Shown in pieces: positions 45,940 through 58,087 of a DNA stretch of 64,000 bases (the stretch's first letter is position 1; every line of letters starts with the position of its first letter). The notes beneath the pieces are model-generated. The model was not told where the DNA came from, did no database searches, and worked only from the letters and a program-made list of their open reading frames with translations. The DNA is taken from NCBI GenBank assembly GCA_003577305.1, contig QEVL01000007.1, forward strand, positions 124,001 through 188,000. Reading direction: 5' to 3'. The position numbers and the translations under genes are program-made. The stretch comes from Burkholderiales bacterium. Its GTDB lineage: Bacteria; Pseudomonadota; Gammaproteobacteria; Burkholderiales; Burkholderiaceae_E.

Positions 45940-47369
45940 CGGCTCGCGGCGGCGGCGCTTGCGCTCAGGATCGGTAGTCGGCGTTGATCGACACGTAGTC
46001 GTGCGAGAGGTCGCAGGTCCAGACGGTGGTGCTCGCCTCGCCGCGGTCGAGCAGCACGCGGATGCGGATCTCGTCCTTCTTCATCACCCGCTGGCCGTCT
46101 TCCTCGCGATACGCCGGATGGCGTCCGCCCCGGGTGGCCACGTGCACTTCGTCGAGGAAGAGATCGACCCGATCGACGTCGAGGTCGGCGATGCCGGCAT
46201 AGCCGATGGCCGCGAGGATGCGGCCGAGGTTGGGGTCGGATGCGAAGAACGCGGTCTTCACCAGCGGCGAGTGCGCGATCGCGTAGGCAACCGCCGCGGC
46301 CTCGGCTTGCGAGCCGGCGCGCTCGACCTCGATCGTGATGAACTTGGTCGCGCCCTCGCCGTCGCGCGCCAGTGCCTGGGCGAGTTCCTGCGCGACCTCG
46401 ACGATCGCCGCCTTCAGCGCCGCAGCGCCCGGCGCCGCGTCGTCGGCGATCGTCGCGCCGCTGGCGCCGCTGGCCAGCAGCACCAGCGAGTCGTTGGTCG
46501 AGGTGTCGCCGTCGACCGTGACCCGGTTGAAGCTCAGGTCGGCCACCTCGCGCACCCAGCGCGCGAGCAGCGGCTGCGGCAGCGCCGCATCGGTGGCGAT
46601 GTAGCCGAGCATCGTCGCCATGTTCGGGCGGATCATTCCCGACCCCTTGGCGATGCCGGTGACGACCACGCGCCGGCCGCCGACTTCGATCTCGCGCGAC
46701 GCACCCTTCGGCAGCGTGTCGGTGGTCATGATCGCCCCGGCGGCGTCGAGCCAGTCGCTCGCGCCCAGGCCCTCCACCGCCGCGCCGATGCCGGCGAGCA
46801 GGCGATCCATCGGCAGGTGCTCGAGGATCACGCCGGTGGAGAACGGCAGAACCTGCGCGGGCGCGCAGCCCAGCAACCGTGCGAGCTCCTCGCAGCTGCG
46901 CTGCGCGTTGGCGAGGCCGGTCGCGCCGGTGCCGGCATTCGCGCAGCCGGTGTTCACGAGCAGCGCGCGAATCGCGCCGGCGCTCGCCGCGAGGTGCTCC
47001 CGGCACACGCGCACCGGCGCGGCGCAGAAGCGGTTGGTGGTGAACACGCCGGCCGCGGTCGCGCCCTGCGCGAGTTGCAGCACCAGCAGGTCGCGGCGGC
47101 TGGCCTTGCGGATGCCGGCCATCGCGGTGCCGATCGCCACGCCGGGCACGGGGCGCAGCGCCGTGCGCGCCGGAACTCGCAGATTCACGGGCATCGCTGC
47201 GCCTCCTGGCTGGCCGGCTCAGCGGCTCAGAACGTGTGAAGCAATCGGCCGTGCCCGGAAGGCGCGCCAGGAAGCGCGCGGGCGAGGCGCAAAGCGCAGC
47301 CATATCGGCCGATATGGCGAGCATTTGCAACGAAGCACGGGCGCTTCCCGGCGTGCAAGACGGGAGCGG
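45936..47369 (-). other. Open read-through frame continuing from secA through argJ
   Basis: The secA frame meets no stop codon after its zinc-finger region. It stays open for 1434 bases, across the palindromic repeat element and then the whole of argJ in the wrong frame, to a TGA at 45936-45938. The encoded residues are Arg/Ala-rich and match no family; they are a shadow of argJ. A gene finder that forbids long same-strand overlaps would call a 1400-residue SecA and lose argJ. Confidence 0.8.
45965..47194 (-). CDS. argJ: Bifunctional ornithine acetyltransferase / N-acetylglutamate synthase
   Basis: ArgJ recycles the acetyl group from N-acetylornithine to glutamate in arginine synthesis and can also use acetyl-CoA. 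The 409-residue precursor self-cleaves before the threonine of the [14 protein letters not shown] motif, present near residue 190. Other landmarks are [18 protein letters not shown] [31 protein letters not shown], and the normal C-terminus [14 protein letters not shown]. It is complete and has its own GGAGG ribosome site. A palindromic element and the altered secA end lie just upstream. DUF815 follows after 25 bp. Confidence 0.95.
   Translation of the reverse strand: MPVNLRVPARTALRPVPGVAIGTAMAGIRKASRRDLLVLQLAQGATAAGVFTTNRFCAAPVRVCREHLAASAGAIRALLVNTGCANAGTGATGLANAQRSCEELARLLGCAPAQVLPFSTGVILEHLPMDRLLAGIGAAVEGLGASDWLDAAGAIMTTDTLPKGASREIEVGGRRVVVTGIAKGSGMIRPNMATMLGYIATDAALPQPLLARWVREVADLSFNRVTVDGDTSTNDSLVLLASGASGATIADDAAPGAAALKAAIVEVAQELAQALARDGEGATKFITIEVERAGSQAEAAAVAYAIAHSPLVKTAFFASDPNLGRILAAIGYAGIADLDVDRVDLFLDEVHVATRGGRHPAYREEDGQRVMKKDEIRIRVLLDRGEASTTVWTCDLSHDYVSINADYRS

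Positions 47370-47378
<9 letters not shown>
47222..47378. repeat. Palindromic repeat element at the 3' end of secA
   Basis: This stretch of about 157 bp lies between the SecA zinc-finger codons and argJ. Its centre, 47299-47318, is a perfect 20-bp palindrome (GCCATATCGGCCGATATGGC). The flanks pair imperfectly for a further 20-30 bases, so it can fold as one long hairpin. It encodes nothing recognisable and carries no transposase. Base use differs from the genes beside it. It looks like an inserted REP-type or MITE-like element. The boundaries are approximate. Confidence 0.7.
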
Positions 47379-50138
<2,760 letters not shown>

Positions 50139-50282
50139 TCGGCGGCGGATCGGCCGGGCCGCGGCAGGGCCGGCCTGCAGGGAAACCTTGCGAGTCTAGC
50201 ACGCGGCCCGCGACGGGCCCGAGCGGCGCGCCGTGCCGCCGGACCGCGCAAAACGGCAGCGACGGGCCGCGGCGCCGGGCGT

Positions 50283-51245
50283 TCAGCGAACCCGCGCCAG
50301 CGCCTGCTTGCCCGGTGCGCGCATCCCCGCGCGCAGCCAGGGCAGCGGATCGCGTGCCACGCCATCGACCCGCACCTCGAAGTGCAGGTGCGGCCCGGTC
50401 GAGCGCCCGGTGGAGCCCACCTCGGCGATTTTCTGCCCCTGGCGGACGATTTCGCCCGCGACCACGTCGAGCTTCGAAGCGTGCGCGTAGCGCGTGACCA
50501 ATCCGTCGCCGTGATCGATGTCCACCTGGTTGCCGTAGCCCGGGTGCCGGCCGGCCACCACCACGACCCCGGCCGCCGCGGCAAGGATCGGCGCGCCGAC
50601 GGGTGCAGCGAAATCCAGGCCTGCGTGCGCCACGCTCCGGCCGCTGAACGGGTCGATGCGCGTGCCGAAGCGCGAGCCGGGCAGCAGCACATCGACCAGC
50701 GGCCGCGCGCTCGGCACCAGCCTGGCGGAGACCGCCCGATACAGCAGTTCCGATTCCAGCAGGCTCAGTTCACCGTCCTGCCGCGCGAACGCGTCGGCGG
50801 TGCGGTCGATCTCGCGCGCGAGCTCGGCCAGGGTCAGTGGGCGCCCGCCGTCGGCGGGCGCCGGCCCTCCGCGCCCGCCCTGCACCGCGAGCACGCCGAG
50901 GTCGAGCATCGTCAGCCCCGCCTTCGTGGCGACGCGCTCGCCCAGCGCATCGAGCCGTGCGAGTCGCGCCTGCATCTCGCCCAGCCTGATCGCCAGCGCG
51001 TCGATGTTCTGCCGGATCAGCGCGTCGCGGTCCGGGCTCTCGCGCTCCTGCCCGAACCGCGGCAGCCAGCTCTCGGGGATCGGCAACTGCCCGCCGGGCA
51101 GGTGGTGCAGCGTGACGTACGACAGCAGGCCCGAGACCGCGGCGAGCGCCAGCATCGTCGCCAGCACGAGCCCGGCAAGCGTGCGACGGCCGATGTGCAG
51201 CGTGCGCGCCTGCCTGAGTCGCGGGTGCACGAGAATGACCTGCAT
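50283..51245 (-). CDS. M23 family peptidase, membrane-anchored
   Basis: This 320-residue protein has a short cytoplasmic N-terminus, one membrane helix (about residues 24-46: LAGLVLATMLALAAVSGLLSYV) and a coiled region rich in Leu/Ala/Arg. The C-terminal LytM/M23 domain shows FGTRIDPFSGRSVAHAGLDFAAPVGAPI, split, with the metal histidine and aspartate, and GPHLHFEVRVDG with the second histidine pair. Active zinc residues appear present, so it may cut peptidoglycan crosslinks; some relatives act as divisome regulators. It lies upstream of secA on the same strand, an order conserved in betaproteobacteria. Confidence 0.87.
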   Translation of the reverse strand: MQVILVHPRLRQARTLHIGRRTLAGLVLATMLALAAVSGLLSYVTLHHLPGGQLPIPESWLPRFGQERESPDRDALIRQNIDALAIRLGEMQARLARLDALGERVATKAGLTMLDLGVLAVQGGRGGPAPADGGRPLTLAELAREIDRTADAFARQDGELSLLESELLYRAVSARLVPSARPLVDVLLPGSRFGTRIDPFSGRSVAHAGLDFAAPVGAPILAAAAGVVVVAGRHPGYGNQVDIDHGDGLVTRYAHASKLDVVAGEIVRQGQKIAEVGSTGRSTGPHLHFEVRVDGVARDPLPWLRAGMRAPGKQALARVR

Positions 51246-51270
51246 TCGACTTCTCCACCGGGCAGCGGCG

Positions 51271-51299
51271 CCGTGCTGCCGTGCCGTGCCGTGCTACCG
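51271..51299. repeat. CCGTG short repeats in the M23/DciA gap
   Basis: CCGTG occurs four times between 51271 and 51293 (spacing 9, 5 and 5), followed by CCGTA. The stretch lies in the 94-bp divergent gap. It is probably slippage; a regulatory use cannot be excluded. Confidence 0.45.
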
Positions 51300-51339
51300 T
51301 AGTGCGAGCCGGCGCACGACCGGCCCCCGTCACGAACCG

Positions 51340-51783
51340 ATGAAATCCGCCGCGACCGCACGCTCCGTTGCCAGCTGGCTCGATGCCGAGCCGGGGTTTC
51401 GCGCGCTTGCCGCCCGCGTCGATCGCCTGGTGGCATTGCAGGCGCGGCTCGCCGGGGCCTGCCCGGGCATCCCGCTCACGGTGGTCTCGCTCGAGGCCGG
51501 GACGCTCACCGTCATGACCCCGAGCGCCGCGTGGGCCGGCCGCCTGCGCCAGATGACCCCCACCCTGCTCGCGCTGGTGCGCCAAGATTGCGCCCAAGTT
51601 AGTCGAATCCGGATCGTGCCGCAACGACGCGCATCCGCGACGATGCGTGCCGCCGGCGCGCCGCGGGCGGCACTGCCGCCGCGCGCGCTCGCGGATCTCG
51701 CACAACTGATGGCCGAAGTGGAAGGGCCGGCGCTCGAGCAAGCACTTGCAAACCTGGTCCGCAGGCATCGCGGAGCGCGCTGA
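51340..51783 (+). CDS. DciA-like protein (DUF721)
   Basis: This 147-residue protein is of the DUF721 group, which includes DciA, the ancestral loader of the DnaB helicase. The conserved segments are LVALQARLAGACPGIP, VVSLEAGTLTVMTPSAAWAGRLRQMTPTLL (read in two parts) and VSRIRIVPQ; a basic tail follows. The divergence from the M23 peptidase gene and location between secA and lpxC is a usual place for this family in betaproteobacteria. The start is ATG 51340. The helicase role is known for the family and not shown here. Confidence 0.75.
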   Translation: MKSAATARSVASWLDAEPGFRALAARVDRLVALQARLAGACPGIPLTVVSLEAGTLTVMTPSAAWAGRLRQMTPTLLALVRQDCAQVSRIRIVPQRRASATMRAAGAPRAALPPRALADLAQLMAEVEGPALEQALANLVRRHRGAR

Positions 51784-51864
51784 GTCTCGTCCTGGCCGAC
51801 GCCGACGAAAGGCGCTGCCTGCCCGCCGTACGGCGCCGCCGCCCCCGGGCGCGGCACGCCTCGT

Positions 51865-52038
51865 CTAGAGACGCTGCACGAACATCACCGCGAAGAACAG
51901 CAGCGCGCCGGCCGCGCCCGCTGCGAGTGCCCTGAACGCCAGCCGCAGGTACTTGCGATCACGGGTGAACAGGTAGCCGAAGGCGCACCAGGCGACCGTG
52001 GCGAGCACCGCGGCGACGAAGATCCTGAGGAAGATCAT
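51865..52038 (-). CDS. Small membrane protein, 57 residues, downstream of lpxC
   Basis: This frame encodes 57 residues from ATG 52038 to TAG 51865. It has two hydrophobic segments (about 2-22, IFLRIFVAAVLATVAWCAFG, and 36-54, RALAAGAAGALLFFAVMFV) around a basic loop FTRDRKYLRL. It starts 24 bp after the lpxC stop on the same strand and is likely co-transcribed. The amphipathic, positive-inside pattern and good codon use suggest a real small inner-membrane protein. No family name is recognised. It ends 81 bp from the convergent DUF721 gene. Confidence 0.7.
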   Translation of the reverse strand: MIFLRIFVAAVLATVAWCAFGYLFTRDRKYLRLAFRALAAGAAGALLFFAVMFVQRL

Positions 52039-52062
52039 CGGGCGCGCCGCGTCGCGGGCTCG

Positions 52063-52992
52063 TCAGGCATGGCTCCAGTCGAGGGCGAACAGCCTGGGCT
52101 CCTCGCGCCGCTCGTTGAAGCTCACCAGTTCCCAGGCCTGCTGGTCGGCGAGCAGTTCGCGCAGCAGCCGGTTGTTCAGCGCGTGCCCCGACTTGTGCGC
52201 GCTGTAGGCGGCGAGCAGCGGGTGGCCGACGAGGTAGAGGTCGCCGACCGCGTCGAGGATCTTGTGCTTGACGAACTCGTCGTCGAAGCGCAGGCCCTCG
52301 GCGTTGAGCACCCGGTATTCGTCCATCACGATCGCGTTGCCGAAGCTGCCGCCCTTCGCGAGGCCGTGCGCCCGCAGCGCCTCGACGTCCTGCATGAAGC
52401 CGAAAGTGCGGGCGCGTGCGACTTCCTTCACGTACGACATCGTCGCGAAATCGACCTCGACCGCCTGTTCGGTCGCATCGATCGCCGGATGCGAGAACTC
52501 GATCGAGAAGCGCAGCTTGAAGCCGAAGTGCGGGTCGAGGCGCGCCCACTTGTCGCCTTCGCGCACCTCGACCGCGCGCCTGACGCGGATGAAGCGCTTG
52601 GCGGCACGCTGCTCGACGATGCCGGCCGACTGCACGAGGAACACGAACGAGCCCGCCGACCCGTCGAGGATCGGGATCTCGGGCGCGGTCACGTCGACGA
52701 AGAGATTGTCGATGCCCAGGCCGGCCAGGGCCGACATCAGGTGCTCGACGGTGGCCACCCGCACCTGGCTGCCCGGCCCCTCGTCGGCGGCAGTGAGCGT
52801 GGAGGCCATGCGCGTGTCGGTGACGCGCGCCGCACCGCTGCGGATCTCCACCGGCGGATCGAGGTCGATGCGGCGGAACACGATGCCGGTGTCGGCCTCG
52901 GCCGGGCGCAGCGTGAGCTCGACCCGCTCGCCCGAGTGCAGGCCCACCCCGGTGGTGCTGACCGGCCTGCCGATGGTTCGCTGACGCATCAT
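52063..52992 (-). CDS. lpxC: UDP-3-O-acyl-N-acetylglucosamine deacetylase
   Basis: LpxC is the committed zinc enzyme of lipid A synthesis. The 309-residue protein opens [21 protein letters not shown] and has the zinc/catalytic [18 protein letters not shown] near residue 80. Further on are [36 protein letters not shown] (in two parts), the second metal cluster [18 protein letters not shown] and SGHALNN with the general-acid histidine. There are two adjacent ATGs (52992, 52989); the first is used. It follows the ftsZ-peroxiredoxin segment of the dcw region in the usual betaproteobacterial order. In other bacteria LpxC level is set by FtsH proteolysis; nothing here shows that directly. Confidence 0.96.
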   Translation of the reverse strand: MMRQRTIGRPVSTTGVGLHSGERVELTLRPAEADTGIVFRRIDLDPPVEIRSGAARVTDTRMASTLTAADEGPGSQVRVATVEHLMSALAGLGIDNLFVDVTAPEIPILDGSAGSFVFLVQSAGIVEQRAAKRFIRVRRAVEVREGDKWARLDPHFGFKLRFSIEFSHPAIDATEQAVEVDFATMSYVKEVARARTFGFMQDVEALRAHGLAKGGSFGNAIVMDEYRVLNAEGLRFDDEFVKHKILDAVGDLYLVGHPLLAAYSAHKSGHALNNRLLRELLADQQAWELVSFNERREEPRLFALDWSHA

Positions 52993-53035
52993 GGTTCGGC
53001 GCGTGGCGCCTTCGCTCGTGCCCGGGCGGCGGACA

Positions 53036-53563
53036 TCAGGTGGCCACCGGCCCGGCGTCGACGACCTGGCGCAGCATCGTCGCGGCGTCGGAGACCTCGA
53101 ACTTGCCGGGCGCCTCGAGGTTCAGCGTCTTCACCACGCCGTCGTCGACCAGCATCGAGTAGCGGCGCGAGCGCAGCCCCATGCCGCCGGCGCTCAGGTC
53201 GACCTCCAGGCCGAGCTTCCTGGTGAACTCCGCGGCGCCGTCGGCGATCATGCGCACCTTGCCGGCGCACTTCTGGTCGCGGCCCCAGGCGCCCATCACG
53301 AACGCGTCGTTCACCGACAGGCACCAGATCTCGTCGACTCCCGCCGCCTTCAGCGCGTCGTGCTCCTGCAGGTAGCCGGGGACGTGCTTCGCCGAGCAGG
53401 TCGGCGTGTATGCGCCCGGAAGCCCGAAGATCACGATGCGCTTGTCCCGGACCAGGTCGGCGACCTGGAACGCGTTCGGCCCGACCGCGCAGCCGTTGCC
53501 TTCGACTTCGATGAACTCGCGGACCGTCGCGTCCGGAAGCGTGTCGCCGACCTTGATCGTCAT
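53036..53563 (-). CDS. Peroxiredoxin, Prx5 type
   Basis: This 175-residue thiol peroxidase opens [15 protein letters not shown]. The peroxidatic cysteine is in [20 protein letters not shown] at about residue 56; [20 protein letters not shown] and [20 protein letters not shown] are family-typical. It reduces peroxides using glutathione/glutaredoxin or thioredoxin. ATG 53563 with GGAG upstream is preferred over an ATG 24 codons earlier that adds unrelated sequence. A peroxiredoxin between ftsZ and lpxC is common in Bordetella-like and other betaproteobacterial genomes. Confidence 0.92.
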   Translation of the reverse strand: MTIKVGDTLPDATVREFIEVEGNGCAVGPNAFQVADLVRDKRIVIFGLPGAYTPTCSAKHVPGYLQEHDALKAAGVDEIWCLSVNDAFVMGAWGRDQKCAGKVRMIADGAAEFTRKLGLEVDLSAGGMGLRSRRYSMLVDDGVVKTLNLEAPGKFEVSDAATMLRQVVDAGPVAT

Positions 53564-53680
53564 TCGGTGGTTTCTCCGTGATTTTCCCGCAATCGTGCTC
53601 CCGTGGCCATCGACGGGTGTGATCGCCGCGGGCAATCGATCATTGTAGTGTGCGCGCGCGATCCTTGCCCGGGCGCGAGC

Positions 53681-53742
53681 GGCGACCCCGATGGCGCCGG
53701 GGTCGCCCGCTGCGCCCGCCCCGGTTGGCCCGGGGCGGGCGC
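53681..53742 (-). terminator. Tandem hairpins after ftsZ
   Basis: GCGCCCGCCCCGG (53712-53724) and its complement at 53730-53742 form a perfect 13-bp stem with a 5-base loop, six bases past the ftsZ stop. A second perfect 9-bp stem, GGCGACCCC/GGGGTCGCC (53681-53689, 53699-53707), follows. There is no U run. They probably end or dampen dcw transcription before the peroxiredoxin gene. Confidence 0.6.
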
Positions 53743-53747
53743 GCCGC

Positions 53748-54902
53748 TCAGTCAGCCTGCTTGCGCAGGAACGCCGGAATGTCGAAACGCTCGACGCCGC
53801 TGTCCTCGAGAGCCTGCACCTGCGCCGCTGCCGACGCGCGCGGGTTGCGCCAGACCGTGGGCTGATCGAACTGGTCGTAGTCGAGCGGCGCGCTGGCGTT
53901 GTCGGTGCCGGTGCGCAGTTGCGTCTGCGGCACCAGCACCGGCCTGGCCGCGCGCCGGCCGATTCCGGTGGCCACCACGGTCACGCGCAGGCGGTCGCCC
54001 ATGTCCTCGTCGAACACCGTGCCGTGGATGATCGTCGCGTCGTCGGCGCAGAAGGCCTTGATCGTGTTGATCACGTCGTTGGTCTCCTTCAGCTTCAGGC
54101 TGCGGCCTGCGCTGATGTTGACGATCACGCCGCGCGCGCCGTGCAGGTCGACGCCGTCGAGCAGCGGCGAGGACACCGCCTGCTCGGCCGCGATGCGCGC
54201 GCGATCCAGCCCCGCGGCTTCACCGATGCCCATCATCGCCTTGCCCTGCTCGCCCATCACCGTCTTCACGTCGGCGAAGTCGACGTTCACCAGCCCGGGC
54301 ACGTTGATGATCTCGGCGATTCCGGCGACCGCGTTGTGCAGCACGTCGTCGGCGCGCCGGAACGCGTCCTCCAGGCTCGCGTCCTCGTCCATCACCTCGA
54401 ACAGCTTCTGGTTGAGCACCACGATCAGCGAATCGACGTGCTCGACCAGCTGATCGATCCCGGAGTCGGCGATCTGCATCTTCTTCGCGCCCTCGAAGTC
54501 GAACGGCTTGGTCACGACGCCGACGGTGAGGATGCCCATTTCCTTGGCGATCTCGGCCACGACCGGCGAGGCGCCGGTGCCGGTGCCCTTGCCCATGCCT
54601 GCAGTGAGGAACACCATGTTGGCACCGTCGAGCGCCTCGCGGATGTGCTCGCGCATCGCGTCGGCGGCGGCCCGGCCGGCCTCGGGACGTGCGCCCGCGC
54701 CCAGCCCGATCTCGCCGAGCTGGATCGTGCGCTCGGCAAGCGAACGCCGCAGCGCCTGCTTGTCGGTGTTCAGGGCGATGAACTCCACCCCCTGCACGCT
54801 GCGATTGATCATGTGGTTGACCGCGTTGCCGCCTGCCCCCCCGATGCCGATCACCTTGATGACGGCGCCGTCGACGTCGGTTTCGATCATTTCAAAGCTC
54901 AT
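53748..54902 (-). CDS. ftsZ: Cell division protein FtsZ
   Basis: This 384-residue tubulin-like GTPase forms the Z ring. The N-terminus is IKVIGIGGAGGNAVNHMI, the T3 region DKQALRRSLAERTIQLG, the catalytic T7 loop VNVDFADVKTVM, and the C-terminal FtsA/ZipA-binding peptide is FDIPAFLRKQAD. The signature loop reads AGMGKGTGTGASPV: lysine replaces a usual glycine in the GGGTGTG stretch, and GLGAGARPEAG replaces the common GLGAGANPE. The start is supported by AAGGAGG. It follows ftsA by 128 bp and ends at strong hairpins. Confidence 0.96.
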   Translation of the reverse strand: MSFEMIETDVDGAVIKVIGIGGAGGNAVNHMINRSVQGVEFIALNTDKQALRRSLAERTIQLGEIGLGAGARPEAGRAAADAMREHIREALDGANMVFLTAGMGKGTGTGASPVVAEIAKEMGILTVGVVTKPFDFEGAKKMQIADSGIDQLVEHVDSLIVVLNQKLFEVMDEDASLEDAFRRADDVLHNAVAGIAEIINVPGLVNVDFADVKTVMGEQGKAMMGIGEAAGLDRARIAAEQAVSSPLLDGVDLHGARGVIVNISAGRSLKLKETNDVINTIKAFCADDATIIHGTVFDEDMGDRLRVTVVATGIGRRAARPVLVPQTQLRTGTDNASAPLDYDQFDQPTVWRNPRASAAAQVQALEDSGVERFDIPAFLRKQAD

Positions 54903-55030
54903 GGTGCTGACCTCCTTGATGATGGGAAGACAGACGGGAGAAGCTGAGCCGTACAACGGCACACGCCCCCGCCGGCGCGGCCGTCCGGCCTCGCCTCTCC
55001 AGTCGCCCTTCCCGGAAAGAAACGGGTTGT

Positions 55031-56263
55031 TCAGAAATTCCCAAGGAACCACTCCCTCATGCGTCGCAGCGTCTCCTTGAACGATCCGGACTGCTCGGCC
55101 ACCTTGCGGCCGCGCAGTCTCTGCAGTCTCGCTTCCTCGAGCAGCCCGACCGCGGTGGAATAGCGCGGCGAGCGCACCACGTCGGCGAGCCCGCCGGTGT
55201 AGCCGGGCATGCCGATGCGCACCGGCTTGAGGAAGATGTCCTCGGCCAGCTCGACCATGCCGGGCAGCAGGCTGGTGCCGCCGGTGAGCACGACGCCCGA
55301 GGACAGCAGTTCCTCGTAGCCCGACTCGCGCACGACCTGGTGCACCAGCGAGAACAGCTCCTCGATGCGCGGCTCGATCACGGCGGCGAGCGCCTGGCGC
55401 GACAGCGTGCGCGGCGCGCGGTCGCCGAGCCCGGGCACGTCGATCTTCTCGTTGGGGTCGGCAAGCACCTGCTTGGCGATGCCGTAGCGCAGCTTGATCT
55501 CGTCGGCCTCGGGCGTGGGCGTGCGCAACGCCATCGCGATGTCGTTGGTGATCTGGTCGCCGGCGATCGGAATCACCGCGGTGTGCCGGATCGCCCCGCC
55601 GGTGAAGATCGCGATGTCGGTGGTGCCGCCGCCGACATCGACGAGGGCGACGCCGAGTTCCTTCTCGTCCTGGGTCAGGATCGACATGCTCGAAGCGAGC
55701 GGCTGCAGGATCAGGTCGTTGACCTCGAGGCCGCAGCGACGCACGCACTTCACGATGTTCTGCGCCGCCGACACCGCGCCGGTCACGATGTGCACCTTCA
55801 CCTCGAGGCGCACCCCGCTCATGCCGATCGGCTCGCGGATGTCCTCCTGGCCGTCGATGATGAATTCCTGCGGCAGCACGTGGACGATCTGCTGGTCGGT
55901 CGGAATGCTGACCGCCTTGGCGGTCTCGATCACGCGCGCCATGTCGGCTTCGGTGACTTCCTTGTCCTTGATCGCCACCATGCCGCTGGAGTTGAAGCTG
56001 CGGATGTGGCTGCCGGCGATGCCGGCATAGACCGTGCGGATCTTGCAGTCGGCCATCAGCTCGGCCTCTTCGAGCGCGCGCTGGATCGACGCGACCGTCG
56101 ACTCGATGTTCACCACCACGCCCTTCTTCAGGCCGCGCGAATCGTGCTGGCCGAGACCGACGATCTCGTAGTGGCCGTCGGGGCGCATCTCGGCGACGAT
56201 CGCCACGATCTTCGAGGTGCCGATATCGAGTCCGACGATCAGGTCCTTGGCGTCTCTGGTCAT
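55031..56263 (-). CDS. ftsA: Cell division protein FtsA
   Basis: FtsA is the actin-like ATPase that ties FtsZ to the membrane. The 410-residue protein opens DLIVGLDIGTSKIVAIVAEM (phosphate 1) and has the 1C domain, VDVGGGTTDIAIFTGGAI (phosphate 2) and VVLTGGTSLLPGMVELAE (adenosine). It ends in the amphipathic membrane-targeting helix RRMREWFLGNF. It lies 16 bp after ftsQ and before ftsZ, the classic order. No unusual residues were noticed. Confidence 0.97.
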   Translation of the reverse strand: MTRDAKDLIVGLDIGTSKIVAIVAEMRPDGHYEIVGLGQHDSRGLKKGVVVNIESTVASIQRALEEAELMADCKIRTVYAGIAGSHIRSFNSSGMVAIKDKEVTEADMARVIETAKAVSIPTDQQIVHVLPQEFIIDGQEDIREPIGMSGVRLEVKVHIVTGAVSAAQNIVKCVRRCGLEVNDLILQPLASSMSILTQDEKELGVALVDVGGGTTDIAIFTGGAIRHTAVIPIAGDQITNDIAMALRTPTPEADEIKLRYGIAKQVLADPNEKIDVPGLGDRAPRTLSRQALAAVIEPRIEELFSLVHQVVRESGYEELLSSGVVLTGGTSLLPGMVELAEDIFLKPVRIGMPGYTGGLADVVRSPRYSTAVGLLEEARLQRLRGRKVAEQSGSFKETLRRMREWFLGNF

Positions 56264-56279
56264 TCCGTGGTCCCGCGTT

Positions 56280-57068
56280 TCAATGCGTCCGATGCGCCTG
56301 CGCGCCGTCGTGCTCGCGTGCCGGGTCGAGCTGCGCGAGCGAGCGGATCGCGAATCCGTTCGGGTAGCGCAGATCGATCACGCCGGCGCGCCGCTTCAGG
56401 CTGGCCACGACTTCCGGCCAGGCCTGCACCCAGCGCGCGACACGGCGCTCGACCGGCATGCCCTGATCGCGACCGAGCAGCAGCGTCGTGCCGTCGTCCA
56501 GCCGCATGGTCCAGGCGTAGCGCGGCGACAGCGCGACCGAGTTCGGGTGCGCGCCAAGCGGCGCGACCGCCTCGCGCAACTCGGCGTAGCGGCGCGCAAC
56601 CTGCAGCGCGCTGCCTTCCGGTCCGGAGAACTGCGGCAGCTCGCCTTCCTCCTCGGCCTCGCCGAGGTTGGCGGCGAACAGTTCGCCGAAAGTGTTGACC
56701 AGGCGCCCGTCGCCCCAGAACGCCAGCGGACGGTGCTCCTCGATCGCGACTTCCAGTCCATCGGGCCAGACGCGGCGCACGCTGGCGCGGCGCACCCACG
56801 GCACCGCCTCGAAGGTGGCGCGCACCGCGTCGAGGTCGACCGCGAAGAAATTGCCGCGCACGTGGCGGGCGACCGCCGCACGCAGCAGCGGCGCCGAGGC
56901 ATTGCGCAACCGGTGACCCTGTGCCGCCTCGATGTTCACGCCGCGCAGCGTGAAGTACGGGCGCTGCGACAGCCACCAGGTGGCGGCGGCCAGCGCCGCG
57001 AGCAGCGTCGCGCCGATGACCGCGCTGGCCAGCGCGTTCATCAGGCGCACGTCGTGCCAGAGGCTCAC
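56280..57068 (-). CDS. ftsQ: Cell division protein FtsQ
   Basis: FtsQ links early and late divisome proteins through FtsB/FtsL. The 262-residue bitopic protein has one membrane helix (about residues 9-29), a POTRA domain ([20 protein letters not shown]...[43 protein letters not shown], read in sections) and a beta domain ending [13 protein letters not shown]. The start is GTG 57068 (GTGA overlap with the ddlB stop), giving [13 protein letters not shown]; an ATG nine codons later is possible. The overlap indicates coupling with ddlB. Confidence 0.93.
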   Translation of the reverse strand: MSLWHDVRLMNALASAVIGATLLAALAAATWWLSQRPYFTLRGVNIEAAQGHRLRNASAPLLRAAVARHVRGNFFAVDLDAVRATFEAVPWVRRASVRRVWPDGLEVAIEEHRPLAFWGDGRLVNTFGELFAANLGEAEEEGELPQFSGPEGSALQVARRYAELREAVAPLGAHPNSVALSPRYAWTMRLDDGTTLLLGRDQGMPVERRVARWVQAWPEVVASLKRRAGVIDLRYPNGFAIRSLAQLDPAREHDGAQAHRTH

Positions 57069-58039
57069 CGTCTCCCTCCGATCTTCAGGCTCGCCGAGGC
57101 GAGAATGCGCAGGCACAGTTCCTCGTAGGACATGCCGGCGGCGCGGGCAGCCATCGGCACCAGGGAGTGGCCGGTCATGCCAGGCGAGGTGTTCACCTCG
57201 AGCAGGTACGGGCGCTCGTCGGACCGGCGCAGCATCACGTCCACCCGGCCCCAGCCCTCGCAGCCGATCGCGAGGTACGCGCGCAGCGACAGCGCGGCGA
57301 TCTCGTCGGCGAGCGCATCGGGCAGCGCGGCCGGGCACTCGTAGCGCGTGTCGTCGCGGAAGTACTTGTTCTGGTAGTCGTAGTTGCCGGCCGGCGCGAT
57401 GATCTCGATCACCGGCAGCGCGCGCGCTTCGCCCCCCGAGCCGATGATCGCGACGGTCAGTTCGCGGCCTTCGACGAATTCCTCGCAGAGCACGTCCTCG
57501 TCGTGGCGGCGTGCGATCTCGAACGCCGCCTGCGCCTGGTCGGCCGACACCATCTTCGTGAAGCCGATCGTCGAGCCTTCGCGCGACGGCTTCACCGCCA
57601 TCGGCAAGCCGAAGCGCGCCGCGGCCGCGGCCACGTCGGCAGCGCTGTGCGCCAGTGCGAATCCCGGCGTGGGCAGGCCGTGGGTCGTCCAGATGCGCTT
57701 CGTGCACGCCTTGTCGATCCCGATCGCCGAGGCCATCACGCCACTGCCGGTATAGGGAATGCCGAGCAGCTCGAGCGCACCCTGCACCGTGCCGTCCTCG
57801 CCGTAGCGCCCGTGCAGCGCGATGAACGCGCGGTCGAAACCGTCGCGAACCAGATCGTCGAGCGTGCGCTCGGCCGGATCGAACGCGTGCGCGTCGACGC
57901 CGCGGCTGCGCAGCGCGGCCAGCACGCCCGCGCCCGACATCATCGACACCTCGCGCTCGGCCGAGCGGCCGCCGAACAGCACCGCGACCTTGCCGAGGGC
58001 GGCCGGGTCGCGGAGGTAATCGATTGCGGGGCTCGACAT
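57065..58039 (-). CDS. ddlB: D-alanine--D-alanine ligase
   Basis: DdlB joins two D-Ala for the peptidoglycan stem. The 324-residue ATP-grasp enzyme has [19 protein letters not shown] near residue 18, [72 protein letters not shown] and [20 protein letters not shown]. It begins at ATG 58039, downstream of a 485-bp gap that separates it from murC and holds a large inverted repeat; in related genomes these genes usually abut. It overlaps ftsQ by 4 bp. Confidence 0.96.
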   Translation of the reverse strand: MSSPAIDYLRDPAALGKVAVLFGGRSAEREVSMMSGAGVLAALRSRGVDAHAFDPAERTLDDLVRDGFDRAFIALHGRYGEDGTVQGALELLGIPYTGSGVMASAIGIDKACTKRIWTTHGLPTPGFALAHSAADVAAAAARFGLPMAVKPSREGSTIGFTKMVSADQAQAAFEIARRHDEDVLCEEFVEGRELTVAIIGSGGEARALPVIEIIAPAGNYDYQNKYFRDDTRYECPAALPDALADEIAALSLRAYLAIGCEGWGRVDVMLRRSDERPYLLEVNTSPGMTGHSLVPMAARAAGMSYEELCLRILASASLKIGGRR

Positions 58040-58087
58040 GTCAGTGGCTCCGGCTTGCGTGGCGCGGGCGCGGGAGCGGGCGAAGGC

